NCBI GenBank assembly: GCA_012490785.1
Contig: JAAXCT010000190.1
Coordinates: 310,001-374,000, forward strand
Length of the DNA: 64,000 bases
Direction: 5' to 3'
From: Eragrostis nindensis
Lineage: Eukaryota > Streptophyta > Magnoliopsida > Poales > Poaceae
Shown here: positions 26,268-38,438 of the stretch, in pieces
Layout: each line of letters begins with the position of its first letter
Numbering within the stretch: position 1 is the stretch's first letter
Made by a program: the position numbers and the translations under genes
The notes under the pieces: generated by a model
What the model was told of the DNA's origin: nothing
What the model saw: only the letters and a program-made list of their open reading frames with translations
Databases searched by the model: none

Positions 26268-28651
26268 ATGGACGAGGGCTACGCCAACCTCCCCACCAGC
26301 CACCTCCTCGGCTCCGTCCCAGTACCGACGCAATCCCTGCCCCCCTCTTCCTCGCCTCTAATTCGTGCCGCTTGTTTCTCCGGGTTAGTTGCTGATCTGG
26401 GGTGTTTGGTTTCTGTAGGCTGTGACTCCCGACGACAGGAAGCCTGGCGGTGGACCCGCCGCAGGTAGTGGCGTAGTGTTCGCGCCCTTGTATGTTCCTG
26501 TCATCCTGTGTTTCCGCCGTTGCGGTTGATGCTAATTAGTTTTCTGTTGCAGATGCCGCTGCCACCGCGCGCCTGCAGGAGTTTCCGCCGCCTGCTCCTG
26601 GTGGGAACGGAGGAGGGTATCGGCCACCAGGAGCCCCTGCAGGTATATAACTGTGTGGAACTAATGTTGCTGTTACTGGTGGCCACGTTCTGTAGTATTT
26701 TGTCAGGATTAGAATGGGCCAGCTATGGATTCGCGATTGTCAATTGCACCGCTTGCGGTGTGTGTACTGGACATGTTATGGTTGTTCTCTGTGGTTACAT
26801 TGCCAATGTTGAGGGGGCCATTTGTATACAGTGAACATCGAGTTCGAAATGGGAATGATGGATTTGCAGTGGAGATAAATATTTTGAAGTGCTTAGCTGA
26901 TTAGCAGCAGTATCGCTTATGTTCATATATTTCAAATGAACTGCGTTGTTTCCCCATGGATATTCTCTCGAATATGTCCTGCAATTGTTTTGTTTACAGG
27001 GGCCATGTTGAAAGTTACTGTTGGTTAGTATCCATAGGTTCATGCAGTGTATTTTTTGTCTTGTAGATGAGGGTTACAACAATATTTCCTTGAGTGGGTT
27101 GTTAGTATCATGACAGTTGCATGAAGCAAATCATCAGCACTTTTATTTCTTATTTTTATTCTGTGAACTTTGGTGCCTGGTACTGTTTGTTTCGATAAGT
27201 AAAAAGTGGTTTTATTTGTGTGCACGCATTGGCTCTGTTGATGTCTCTCTTTACTGGTGCGGTGCAGATGGAGATGTAGAAAACCAAACAAATTGGAAAG
27301 GATACTTCAATGTTGCATCTTACACTCCGTACTTCAATGTCGATACTGATGTGGTAGTTGACAGGCTCATCAGCTCAGTTTATCCAATGGATGGCTTTTT
27401 CAGGAAGATTGATGCCAATCCAGACATGTACGTTTCTCCTATTCCCGAAGACCTGATCACCATCTGTCTCCATTTCCCAAAGAACCTGGATCTTAATTAT
27501 CTCATAAATTCTTGTGAATAACATAATGCAAAACCTAATTTGTAGTTATGTCACGCAACAAAAACATATTTGCTATTGTAGTACTAAGAACTCTGTTCAC
27601 ATCCAATTGTGGGGTGAAGTAATATTAGCATAGAGATGGAGGTTTGAATAGGGAAAGTGTGGAGTTTTGTAGGACACAGGAATGTTGTATAATAGCACTA
27701 ACTATGTACCATGGCGGATGGGGTTTAATTAGCTAGAAGCATAGGTTTTAGGAGAACCAGACAAGTCAGTTTTTGAAGGGGGCTTTACCTGATTTTTTTG
27801 TCCTTGAGTTACTTGCTGGATTGTTATTTACAAGTATTTTTTTATCTTTCCATTCATGTACTCTCATGTGATCACTGAAATTTTGGTAATGGTATATTTT
27901 GACCTGTTCTTCAGGTATGGGCCGTTATGGATCACCACTACTCTGATCTTTATGCTAGCTGCATTCGGGAACTTTGCCACTTATCTGATACAAAAGAAAA
28001 AGGATCTGGACATATGGAACTTCGATGTTGGTTATTTCAGTTGGGCAGCATCAGTCATGTATGGTTATGCTATCATTGTGCCCGCTTTATTCTTTTTCCT
28101 GTTCCAGTATTTTGGATCACGCCCAAGTCTTGTTCGGTTTTGGTGTATGTGGGGCTATTCTCTGTTTGTCTTCATACCAGCATCTGTAAGTATTCTAATT
28201 CCATCCATTTGTATCCTAATGTATTAGTTGGCATGAATCCTCAATCACGCAGAAACTGCATTTGAACTTTTTTCTACATCCTTATGAATTTGCACTCTTT
28301 CTTTGATCCAGTTATATATAATGATTCTTAGTGTACAGAATCGATAATGTTACTTTGTTATCTGCATTTATCCTCACTCTTTCATTCTTCTGACTGAAGA
28401 GCGCATGTTTGATGCAATATTGCCCTACTATTTATTTTCTTCTTTCTTTTCTGCTTCAGGTGCTTTTGCTTATTCCTGTGGAATTTCTCCGGTGGGTCAT
28501 CATAGCTCTTGCTGGTGGTGCATCATCTTGGTTCATTGCATTGAACTTGAAGGAGTGCACTGAAGGAGCCGATATGATGGTTTTGATAGCGAGTGCTGCA
28601 GTGCTACAGTTTGCTCTGGCATTGTTCATCAAAGTTTTCTTTTTTGCCTGA
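26268..28651 (+). CDS. YIP1-family Golgi membrane protein (YIPF1/2, YIP4-like)
   Basis: Six coding exons: 26268-26321, 26419-26464, 26553-26642, 27268-27427, 27915-28185, 28460-28651; 270 aa, all GT-AG. The cytosolic N terminus starts MDEGYANLPTSHLLGSVPAV and is Pro/Gly-rich, followed by the conserved segment NVASYTPYFNVDTDVVVDRL. Five hydrophobic spans follow (about residues 121-145, 159-184, 190-215, 217-236 and 244-269). Yip1-domain proteins sit in Golgi/TGN membranes. In Arabidopsis the YIP4 proteins work with ECHIDNA in TGN secretion; placing this gene in that branch is inference. The exon 4 to 5 junction (GACAT|GTACGT to CAG|GTATGG) is the only one that keeps NPDMYGPLW in frame. Confidence 0.92.
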
Positions 28652-29835
28652 GGTTCTTGTTGATTTGGCTAAGGTCTGCCTCTCTTTTATATGTAGGGGC
28701 TGTATTCTCCTTCGATAAAGTTCTTCGCTTAGCTGAGCTATGGGTTCTGATATATTTACTTCTGTTTTTGACAGGTGAGCTGATGTGCTCTTTCTCCACA
28801 TCATGTTGTGGCAAGTGTCTTTTGAAGGAGAAGTGGACTAGTTTTACTCAACGATTTGACATACATATTGACCCTAGATTGTTAAGCTTCAGGCATTGTC
28901 CAGTTTTTAAAATTTTCTAGTTTGGAAGTCCTTTTTTCTTGTTTTGTTTTGGTGACTCTTGATGGTGTAACCAACGGAATTTTAATGCAGGGCCCAATAG
29001 AAAGTCACTGAGTTTGTTAGTTGAAGTTGGACATGATGAACTTTGTACAACTTGTACGCAGAAGTAACATTTTCTCTCTTCAGACGTTAGCGAGCAAGAA
29101 CGCGCACAGCTTGGCAATTTTGCGTAATGTACCCATAGCCTTTACATGTCATACGGTTGCAAGGTCAAACGTTTGATGCTTCCCGTTTGGCACTTCCGCC
29201 CGTAAACTGAAATTTGGTTTTTGACGAAAGTCAGTATAATTCTTGTGCGGCTGTGCGCACACGGGAGTACGGGACACAGCACGAGACCCACACGAGCGGC
29301 CATGACCTTCATGTCCCAGCTTCAAGCAGCTTTAGGGCAATGGCGGCTGGTTGCAGCAGACTTCTCCCAATCTCCCATGATATGTGATCATCCGGGGTTG
29401 CAAGGATTTTGAGCGTCATTTTCCATTCATCTGGTCTTCACGACCCTTGCACCTGTTATCTTGAATGAAGTCACTCAACTCACGATGAATAAAAACCCAA
29501 AAGAAAAACAGGCACTTGGTGAGAAAAGCTTATGTGACGCGTCAACTGGTCCAACAAATTGGACCTGAACTGTGAAGAAATTAAGAATGATGAAAGTTTC
29601 AAAATTCAAGTAAAAAAACCGTGTAATAGTCTGGAGACATAATCTTAACAAAATAAACCCATCGGTGAAGCAACAAAGGACAATAACATTCACACAGCAC
29701 ACTAACCTTTAAGATTGGACATTTCGTCATTCTTAACTCAGACGACACAATGCTATAGTAAAATGGCCTCAAGAACTGAGAAAAGGTAACATGTCCAAAA
29801 CCATATAAAAACAAGGAACTTGTGTTGCAACTCAT
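28652..29835. other. Convergent 3' regions of YIP1 and p32 genes
   Basis: No coding exon recognised. The YIP1 3' UTR is in the first few hundred bases and the p32 3' UTR in the last ones. Open frames here have no recognisable product. Confidence 0.5.
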
Positions 29836-31018
29836 TCAACATTTAATCGAACTCTTGAGTTTTCTCAGCCAAGATAAGTACTCATGGCACTCCTTATTTA
29901 TCATATACGCATGTACGAAGTTGGTGACATCATCCGAAATGCCCCTACTTCTCAGGTAGGAATAGAATGCCTTCTGAAGTTCCTCAGGAAGGTTACTGCA
30001 AAAGGATGTACATCCATGATCAGTAAGACATTGAAACATTGAGACCAAAGAGTGGTTGAGCAACAAAACAACTAAACAAGAATTAACGCTCACCATAATT
30101 TAGCTTCAACACTAGATAAAACGGACTCATCACTCGGCCCAAACGCTAAACTCTCAATGACAAGTTCATCAGGGTAAGAGCTACAACTGATTTCCAGCGA
30201 AACCGATCCTTTGTGGATTTTCACCATCAGCGGGATATAGTACTGGCTCCGGCGGTTGTCATCTTCAGCCTGGCCCTCTTGCTCACCATTTTGGTCCTCT
30301 GGATCAACCGGGCTTGGCAAGAACACCTCCACATCTATTTGCTCCTTCTGATCTCTTTTGGTGAGAGTTATCCTGCCGGTGCCCTCCTTATCTTGGATCT
30401 GAAAGGGAAACTTCCCCCCCAATTCCTTGGCCTGTCGTGAGACAATCATATATTACATTCTCAAATAAAAAGGACGATATCTTCCACAAACCCAACTATC
30501 AACAATAACAGGGAATAAAAATCACAATGCTAATACTGTCTGAAGTAATTTGCAATGAGCAACCTGCGTGCCTAACCACAAATCAAAAAGGAAATAAAAG
30601 TTATTACTTACATTTACGTTCATAGCAAATGATAGACTCTGCATACCGAATAGATTACTAACTAGCTTCTGGTTTTTGATATCTGTTCTTCATTTGTGCG
30701 CATTTGCTCAACGGCCCCGAGGAAGGAGCATATACAAAGTGAGGGAAATAAAGAGCAGGTGACACATACCCAATCGCGCTTCTTGCAATCTTGCTGGGCG
30801 CAGGAGATCTCGAAGTTGATGACCCGGAGGAGGTGGGCCTCGGCGGCGGCGGCGGCGGCGCCCGGCTGCGGGGTGGAGAGGGAAGAGAAAAGAGCAGCGC
30901 ACCCGGCACGGCGGTGGTGAGGATGGGGGGCGCGAACCCCACGGATCCTGGCGGCGATGAGGGCCTGAGCGGCAGCCGCCGCCCACGGCGCGCGGCGGAG
31001 GTTGGATGTGACGGCCAT
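29836..31018 (-). CDS. Mitochondrial glycoprotein family protein (p32/MAM33-like)
   Basis: Three coding exons: 30770-31018, 30094-30431, 29836-29995; 248 aa, GT-AG introns. The first ~45 residues (MAVTSNLRRAPWAAAAAQAL onward) are Ala/Arg-rich without acidic residues, a mitochondrial targeting signal. The body follows the MAM33 pattern: a strand with KLGGKF-like AKELGGKFPFQIQD, an acidic low-complexity loop (EDQNGEQEGQAEDD), then SVSLEISCSSYPDELVIESL and a C-terminal helix pair ending LSWLRKLKSSIKC. The family forms acidic doughnut-shaped trimers in the mitochondrial matrix and is tied to respiratory-complex biogenesis and mitoribosome function; the role of this member is not known from sequence. 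The start is the first ATG giving the targeting peptide. Confidence 0.92.
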
Positions 31019-31453
31019 CGCCGGAGCACGGAGGTTTTTGCGAGGGAGGGTTTGGGTTTCACAGGGAGAACCCAGTTGTCGTTCGTCGGGCTGTTTGGGC
31101 CGTCAGATTACAATCTGGAAGTCAAGCCGCGGCCTCTTCACGATACGCTGTGGCTGCAATTCGCAATGAGCTGCGTCCGAGTCGCAAACGTTGCACACTT
31201 GCACTGTTGCACGTACAACGCCCACCGGCACGGCGCCTGGCGTGGCGTCCACTGTCCTTCTTCACGCCTAATTACCCAGTGCCGAACGCCATGTCTTGTT
31301 AATGTGGCAGCGACGATTGGGTCACCGGGGAGTCCAAAGGAAACTGGGACATTTGTTATTATCAAATAAAACATGGAGCCCGGCATGGGCGCAGAACGAA
31401 ACATCACAAGCAACACTGTTCGTTTTATGAAGCAAATCCAATAGGAGCGGGGT
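31019..31453 (-). promoter_or_regulatory. p32 promoter side and AKR-1 downstream region
   Basis: The short spacer holds the p32 promoter and the AKR-1 3' end. A plus-strand open frame at 30791-31369 is the antisense of p32 exon 1 and its upstream sequence, and is not a gene. Confidence 0.45.
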
Positions 31454-33564
31454 TTATGCTAGGAAGCAATCCAACAACAAGGAGCACTTGAAAGCTCTGG
31501 GGAAAGGAAATGACCACTTCAGAATCAGATCTCGCCGTCCCAGAAATCCTCCAGACTTGTAAAAGCTCGTCGGGTGAGTCACAAACTCATACTTGAAAAG
31601 CCTGACCTGCATTTTTGCAACCAAATCACACGATTTCAGATAGAACGGATGCCAGATTCCAGCTAACGAGCAAATGGAAACAAGAAAAATAATTTCTCCG
31701 AAAGTAGATGCATAACCATGCCTGTCTGATCTCAGAGAACTCTGCCATCAGCTCTTCAGGGATGCACCAATCAAATATGTCAATGTTCTCCCTTGTCCAC
31801 GCCTCGTTGTCGCTCTTCGGAAGCACACTCTGTCCCATCTGAACACCCCAGCGAAGGGCGACTTGAGCAGGGGTTTTCTGCAGCTTATTGGCAATGGAAA
31901 CGACGATAGGGTGGTTAAGGACGTCTGGCCCATCATTTCCAGGTGATCCAGGTGAACCTAGTGGTGCATATGCCTGCAAGAAATTAAGGAAACAATGGTC
32001 AGTCTAGTCAAAGGAAATGGGAAGCAAACAGTGGACAGGTTCAATAGATGATCTGGTAAGGAGTTAAGCTTACAGATAGATGGATGCCTTTCGACTGGCA
32101 AAGCTTGCGGAGCTTGTCTTGCTGCCAAACAGGATGGCACTCCACCTGGTTGACCGCTGGAGGCACGCGTGCAATAGCAAGCAAGCCCTCCAGTTTCTTG
32201 CAGGAAAAATTACTCACACCAATGGCGCGAGCTTTGCCTGAATCATACAGCTTCTCCATTGCTTTCCATGTAGCAGGGATGTCAGGCTTGATAATGTTTT
32301 CGACGCTCAACCTTGTTCCTTTCTTTGCACGAACTGGACCACGGACCTGTGGAGCAATGCATTATGGAGGGAACATGAAGAGCCACAACTTTCGAATGCA
32401 TGCTGTCAAGAGAACTAAGAATATAATTGGCACAGATGAAAGTATTAATTATGTGTTGTTGTTGTAAACTGTTTTACAGGCAGTACAATTTTCAGTTAAG
32501 AATAAGCACAAGCAGCGGAATCAGGTATAATAAGCTGGCTAGAAAGGTTAGGATTACAAGGTAAAGATCCAAGTATTCAAGCTGCAGATCCTGCAGCGTG
32601 TGATCAATCGCCTCTGGCACGTCTTCTGGATCATGATAAGTGCACCTGAAAAAGAAATCAGATAATCTTAGATAGATTGAAATCATTTCAACTTGTATCA
32701 AGGTCCTCACATTACCATAGCTTAGAGGTAATGAATAAATTGTCGCGTTCAATTATGCCCTCCTCAAATAGTTTCTTCAGGGCAAAACCAACCTGCAAAA
32801 ACAAGTCGTAACTTACGAGAGCCATTTTCCACACTAGAGGTGGAGGATGTTGGGAAGGAATAAATTTGTCTGGCTATCATAAATACTCTTATGCCATCTG
32901 CATAATATTAGGTTCTTCCGCATTACCACAACACGCACTGAGCTAATCTTAAGAATTTGAAAGAAGCCAAATATTCCCCCAAACCAAAATAAACATATTA
33001 TAAAAGCTGACATTGAAGACTACTGCAGCTTAGTGCCACTTGTCATGCAAAGAGACTTGAATAGTTACCTCTTTCTGATTACCATATTGTGGAGAACAGT
33101 CAATATGGAGATAACCTGCCTGCATCATTACAAGTAGAAAGCATTATACCCAAACACAAGTTCATATTGCATATGTAATTGAAACCTTGAATGCACTTCA
33201 GTGCCTTTTGTTATATGCAACAAAAAGCATACTTCGCGATCAGGGGGCTAAATTTTATGCTTCAGAGTGTTCAATAACCTTCTGGGCTAACTAGCTAATT
33301 GACCACATGAAAACTCAAGCTGAGAAATTCCTGGTTGTTAGATGCAAATGAATGCCCATCTAGGAAAGAAAATGGGAACACAATTAGAAGAAAAAGAAGA
33401 AGCGAGAACATGGCCATAGCATATGGATTAGAACGCCAGCTAAAATATAAGACCTTGAGAGCATCACGGATGGCAAGTTCAACAGCACCAGGTGAAATTT
33501 GCCATGTGCCAAGTCCAACTGATGGGATCATCGTACCAGTGTTCAGGACGAAGGACTTAGCCAT
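31454..33564 (-). CDS. Aldo-keto reductase AKR-1, catalytic His lost, frameshifted tail
   Basis: Seven exons: 33454-33564, 33069-33119, 32716-32792, 32558-32645, 32074-32346, 31722-31973, 31454-31606; 334 aa as read. AKR4C-type NADPH-dependent reductase of aldehydes and ketones, a (beta/alpha)8 barrel. Asp44 (HIDCS), Tyr49 and Lys78 (TSKLW) are present. The fourth catalytic residue, His111 in the sister genes (IHGP), is Arg here (VRGP, CAT to CGT). In the last exon two bases are missing relative to the sisters (TTTTACAAGTCTGGAG), so the normal ending (LEDFWDGEI then stop) is out of frame and the protein runs on about 34 residues. Intron 6 has a GC donor (CAG|GCATGG). The fold may persist, but normal catalysis is unlikely; it may be a decaying gene. 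Confidence 0.85.
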
Positions 33565-34808
33565 CTACACTCTCCTAAGAGCAAAATGAACTTCGTGATG
33601 GGCAGAAACTGAGCAGAAATAGAAAGAACAGATAGCTTGTGTTGCAGTTCAGGAGCTTGGCAAGAAGAAGATAGCTATTGCTATAAAGCCAAAGCAGCAA
33701 ACTACTGTATTGCAGAGTGCAGCTGTACTCACCCAGAGTTTGATGAAGACTCTATGAACCTCAGTGGTTGAAGCCAGAGGTCATAGCACAGGGTGGTTGA
33801 GTTTGATGGTTCCCATGAGCTGGAGCCTGGAGTTCACACCTAGCTGTGCCCCAAATAATAATCCATTTCAAATAGCCTAACTGGTGACTGGCCACATGAG
33901 GCATTGGTCATTGATGCATCTGACAAGTCCATTGCAATTTGCATTTCTATATAAACAGATAAGCCCGTCCAGGCATCTGCCATTGGTGTTAGTGCAGCAC
34001 CTACAAGCAGTTCAACTAGCAGACACCAGGTCTACTGGTTTAGGTTATTTTTATATGGAACGATCAAGTCAACTAATATAGGAAAAGCAAATCTATACAT
34101 AGTTTTTAACAGGGAAAAACCCGGTCAAAAGAAGATTAACAGATGCAGTCACCACCAGCATCAGCGTGCTGAGTTCATTTTGGCAGCAGATAGAAGTTAA
34201 AACCAGGAACTCATGAAACATTGCCTTCCAAAGGCCACAATGATGATTCTAAATCCTGGGATAATTATAAGCAAACAAAACCATGAGGATCCTAAAAACA
34301 CATTCACACGGCACAATAAAGTTACCTCTTCCTTAAAGACCAATGAAACACAGAGTAAATGTTAGTCCTTCAGTGACAACAGATTATAAACACAAAAGGT
34401 AGTGCAAAAGAAAATAGTTAGGTCAATGCAATGAAAATGATTTCAGAAATATGATTTTTCAATCTCCCTTTGAGAGATCGCACTCTACCTTGCAATTGGT
34501 TCAATCATCCCCATGATCTCATCTAGTGTAATCAGTCAACTAGCATGCTAAACCAGCTGTTCTACCTTGCGAGCAGTTGTTCTTCTTTTTTATTTAGGGG
34601 TTGCAATACAGGAAAACCTTACCATAACGCAAATCTTACTTTTGGATAAGAATTATGGGAAAATTTGCGCAAAGGAAAGATACATGGTTCGTAAATTATT
34701 TCAGTCCTTCTCATATATGTACGGCAATTCAATGACAATTTCTGCATACAACTGAAGTCAACAAATAGTGGCTTCATGATGGCTTCTGACGCCTTTAGTT
34801 CCTACACT
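33565..34808. other. Spacer between AKR-1 and AKR-2
   Basis: Holds the AKR-1 upstream region and the AKR-2 3' region. No coding exon, paired repeat or A-tailed insert was recognised. Confidence 0.5.
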
Positions 34809-37026
34809 TCATATTTCACCATCCCAAAAATCCTCCACACTTCTGTAAATACCTCGGGGGTGAACTACAAATTCAGCTCTTAGCATCTTAACCTGCAGCA
34901 TGCAAACCGAAACAAACTTCAGATAATCAACATGAGAACTACAAAAAAGAATGATTTAAAGCAGTATAGAATGACACATATATATGCTTCTATTTCATGC
35001 CTAAAGTAAAGATATACAGGAGCCTGAAACATGGGGGAAAATAGTGTTCAGACTTGAGATACACCTGTTGGATTTCAGAGAACTTTGCCATCAAATCATC
35101 AGGTATAGACCAATCAAACATGTTTAAGTTCTCCTTCATCCTTGCTTCACTGGTGCTTTTCGGCAGAACACTCTGGCCCATTTGAAGACCCCAGCGTAGA
35201 GCAACCTGTGCAGGTGTTTTCTCTAATTTCTCGGCAATAGATATGACAATAGGGTCGCGAAGAACAGTTGGCCCCTCGAACCCAGGTGATCTAGCTTTAC
35301 CTAATGGTGAATAAGCCTGCAAAAGCATAGGTATATCTTTATTAACAAGAAACTAACCCAACTAGAGCTGAAGCCATTCTCAAGAAAAATAAGAAAGTAG
35401 ATTATCAAAAAAAATAGTTGCTGTCTATTAATGTCTAGATTCTAGAACTTACAGAAAGATGAACACCCTTTGATTGGCAAAGTTCCCGAAGTTTCATTTG
35501 CTGCCAAATTGGATGGGACTCAACCTGGTTTACTGCTGGAGGCACATGTGCAATGGCTAGCAAATCCTCCATCTTCTTACAAGAGAAGTTACTCACACCA
35601 ATTGCACGAGCCTTGCCAGAGTTGTACAACTTCTCCATAGCACCCCATGTAGCAGGAATATCAAGAGGAAGAAAGTTCTCAGGGTTTGGAGTTGCTCCTT
35701 TCTTTGAACGAACTGGGGAATGGATCTGTGAAATATAAACCATAATGCCATATCAATAGAAACATATGCATATATAGAGGATGTAATTCAAGTTCAGTTT
35801 AGGTCATAATTTGCAGTTTACAATGATTACTCATGAATATAGATGAGCCCTAGTTTTATTTTTCATGCAGAAAAGGTGCTCAGAGGAGTAATTAGCGTAG
35901 AAGCTTAGACATGATTTTTATTTATTTTTTTAAAAAAGCTATCTATGTATTCAATCCATTCCCTACCTCTTTTTGCTGCATCGAACTATATCCAAGGACT
36001 AAGTGCATCACTATGTATAGTAAGAAATAGGAAAAATTTAAAAAGGGCAGTAATTACCGAGTTAGGAAGAAATGGTGAAGTACTGCATCTCTAAAATTTG
36101 AACAAGGATATTGTTTGGTCTTATAATTTTAGTATTTGTTGAGCCACAGGCATGTCACGAAAAGAAAACGCTTAACCGAGTGGAGAATCAAGTACAGAAA
36201 TTTACGAGGAACAAGTCCAAATAATCAAGCTGCAAATCTTTGAGAGTAGCTTCGATGCCCTCAGGCACATCTTCTGAGGCTTGATTACCACACCTACAAA
36301 ATCCAAAATATCCTTTGAATTTTGATAGCACAGCACTGTGAACTGCATATTCTACGCTAGAAACAATGCAACTAAGATTGAGAAAATAAGCCTAACCATA
36401 GCTTAGAAGTGATAAATAATTCCTCACGCTTAACCACGCCATCCTCCAATATTTTCTTCAGAGCCAGACCAATCTATAAGACGATATACACTGAAGTTCA
36501 GTTAATTTAAATGTAGCATTACATATTCTATGAATACCAACCAATCATTCTAAACAGTTCAATAATACAGGAGCAGATGCATTGAAGGGGCATCCATCTG
36601 ATAAACAACAGTGGCTCAAGTAATTACTAATTACCTCCTTCTCGTTGTGGTAAGCTGGAGCACAATCAATATGACGATATCCAGCCTGCATTGTAAGATA
36701 ATAAATTTTTTAGGCCTGGATAGGACTACTACTGTTCAATATTCGAAATTCAAGACCACAATTAAGATTAGCATTTCTCCTTTGCACGAAATGTACATCT
36801 GGTGGTATACCATCCAATCATCTTAAATGTGATCAGTATGCTAACTTTGGGAACAAAAATACTTCCAGATTGAGCTTAAATATGTCCTCCTAGAGGCAGC
36901 TCTGCACATTCTGACCTTGACAGCAGCATAGATGGCCTGTTCAACAACACCAGGTTGTGCTTGTGATGTGCCAAGGCCAACCGATGGGATTCTCGCACCT
37001 GTGTTGAGGATAAAATATTCAGCCAT
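34809..37026 (-). CDS. Aldo-keto reductase AKR-2
   Basis: Seven exons: 36916-37026, 36635-36685, 36397-36473, 36206-36293, 35453-35725, 35065-35316, 34809-34892; 311 aa with the normal ending VEDFWDGEI. All four catalytic residues are present: Asp44 (HIDCA), Tyr49, Lys78 (TSKLW) and His111 (IHSP). The conserved Trp of the GLGTWQ motif, which lines the substrate pocket in the family, is Ser21 here (GLGTSQAQPG; two base changes). This is the only copy in the array whose intron 6 has a regular GT donor (CAG|GTGTAT). NADPH-linked carbonyl reduction is likely, but substrate preference may differ from the sisters. Confidence 0.9.
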
Positions 37027-37764
37027 CTCTGCTTATCTGACTGATGAGACCTGCAGGGGGTCACAGAAAAAAACAGAGCCAGATTACCAATCAAATCTAG
37101 CAGTATTATCATACTACTAGAAGATAACTAGGAGGAAAGTCCTATATCGTCCAAATGTTGTGAAGAGCGTCTGTTACTTAACAGCACTTTGAATCGGTAT
37201 GAGTAAGTTCATGCTGCTAAAATTTGTCTAATTGCCAAGCGTGATCCCGTTATATGATATATATGGCAAAATTGCCCCGCTCCACCCCAGTCAATACTGT
37301 ATCATCAGCTGTACCACGCTTAGGGCCCAGCTTGAAAATGGGGACAAAAAAAAAACTGACCACTCTTCCGGAGATGAACAAGGATATAGCACTCCTAGTC
37401 ATGAAAAACAACACAAATTGTTTCCTGTGTTCCACTACGCTCAATTTGCAGCTACTACTATCAGGGATAGAGGGACTGGGGAATAAAGGGAATCCCTGTA
37501 ATTCCACAGTTCCAGCATCGACAGCTATCGTAGCAGAATCGTTCACAACTCAAGGCCGTTCGACGAACGGAATTGCGCGAAACGCAGCCGCGATCCCATA
37601 TAAATCCAGGGAAGCACGACGCGCGCGGTAAATTCAACGGCCACTGCTGCCGATGGACACGAACACCAATACACGACAGAAGGTTTCCGTGGACGAACCT
37701 TAAACAGCGCTCCCCCGCGTTGGGGCGCGGCGGGGACGGCCAGCGATCCTCCTCTCTTGGGAAA

Positions 37765-37791
37765 GGGGGGGGGGGGGGGGGGGGGGGGGGG
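37765..37791. repeat. 27-base G homopolymer
   Basis: Uninterrupted G on the plus strand about 740 bases upstream of the AKR-2 start codon, followed by TGGGGCGG. C-rich in the sense of the AKR genes. Confidence 0.9.
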
Positions 37792-38274
37792 TGGGGCGGA
37801 TTCTGCGGGCGGGGATCACGGGCGATTCACGGCGAGGTGGGGAAGGCTGCGGCGGGCCGGCCGTGGAAGATATAGGAGCGCAGCGGGGTGTCCAGTGGAG
37901 TGGCGAGGTTGCCCACTCGCTGCTGTGCTGCCGCTTTCAGTTTCAGTTTCGGCCGATGCTGTTACGTGGTGTGGGCCCCCGATCAGGCTGCAGCTGTCGT
38001 GCTCGTCGAGGCGGCCCAGAACCGAAGAACGATCGTACGTGCACGCATCTGCCGGCAGATGCGTGTTGCAACCTGCATCGATGCGAGAACATCGAGTCGA
38101 TGACATGTCTACTGTACCAGTCACACACAAAACTGGCACAAATCTTTGAAACTCGTCCGAGCCTTTCTAAAATGCAAACAAAAACTTGAAAAATCAGGGA
38201 TTCCATACTGGAATGTGGTGGAATTTGTTCAGTTTAACTTTTAAGTTCGTATGGTGGGGGAACTAATAGAATCA

Positions 38275-38324
38275 GATCACACATACATTACGCGCAAAAA
38301 AAAAAAGGATCACACATACATTAC
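38275..38324 (+). mobile_element. Micro-insertion: 16-nt A-rich insert in 17-bp direct repeats
   Basis: GATCACACATACATTAC occurs at 38275-38291 and 38308-38324, separated by GCGC, eleven A and a G. It lies just downstream of AKR-3. Confidence 0.75.
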
Positions 38325-38438
38325 TTGGTCTAGAAGTTGGACCATAACATCGCTGGAAAAATCAGGAAACAATAAAGCACCACATATGCAATTGTTCTGA
38401 AGTTTTTATCCAAAAGGAGCCAAAGCATTTTCAGCTGT

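Larger units (their letters stand above)
37027..38438. other. Spacer between AKR-2 and AKR-3, with G-tract
   Basis: Contains the AKR-2 upstream region, a 27-base G run at 37765-37791 and a micro-insertion at 38275-38324. GC-rich around 37560-38100 with open frames on both strands that have no recognisable product. Confidence 0.5.

Noticed and set aside
30791..31369. 192-codon plus-strand frame
   Set aside because: Antisense of p32 exon 1 and its promoter, with no known domain.
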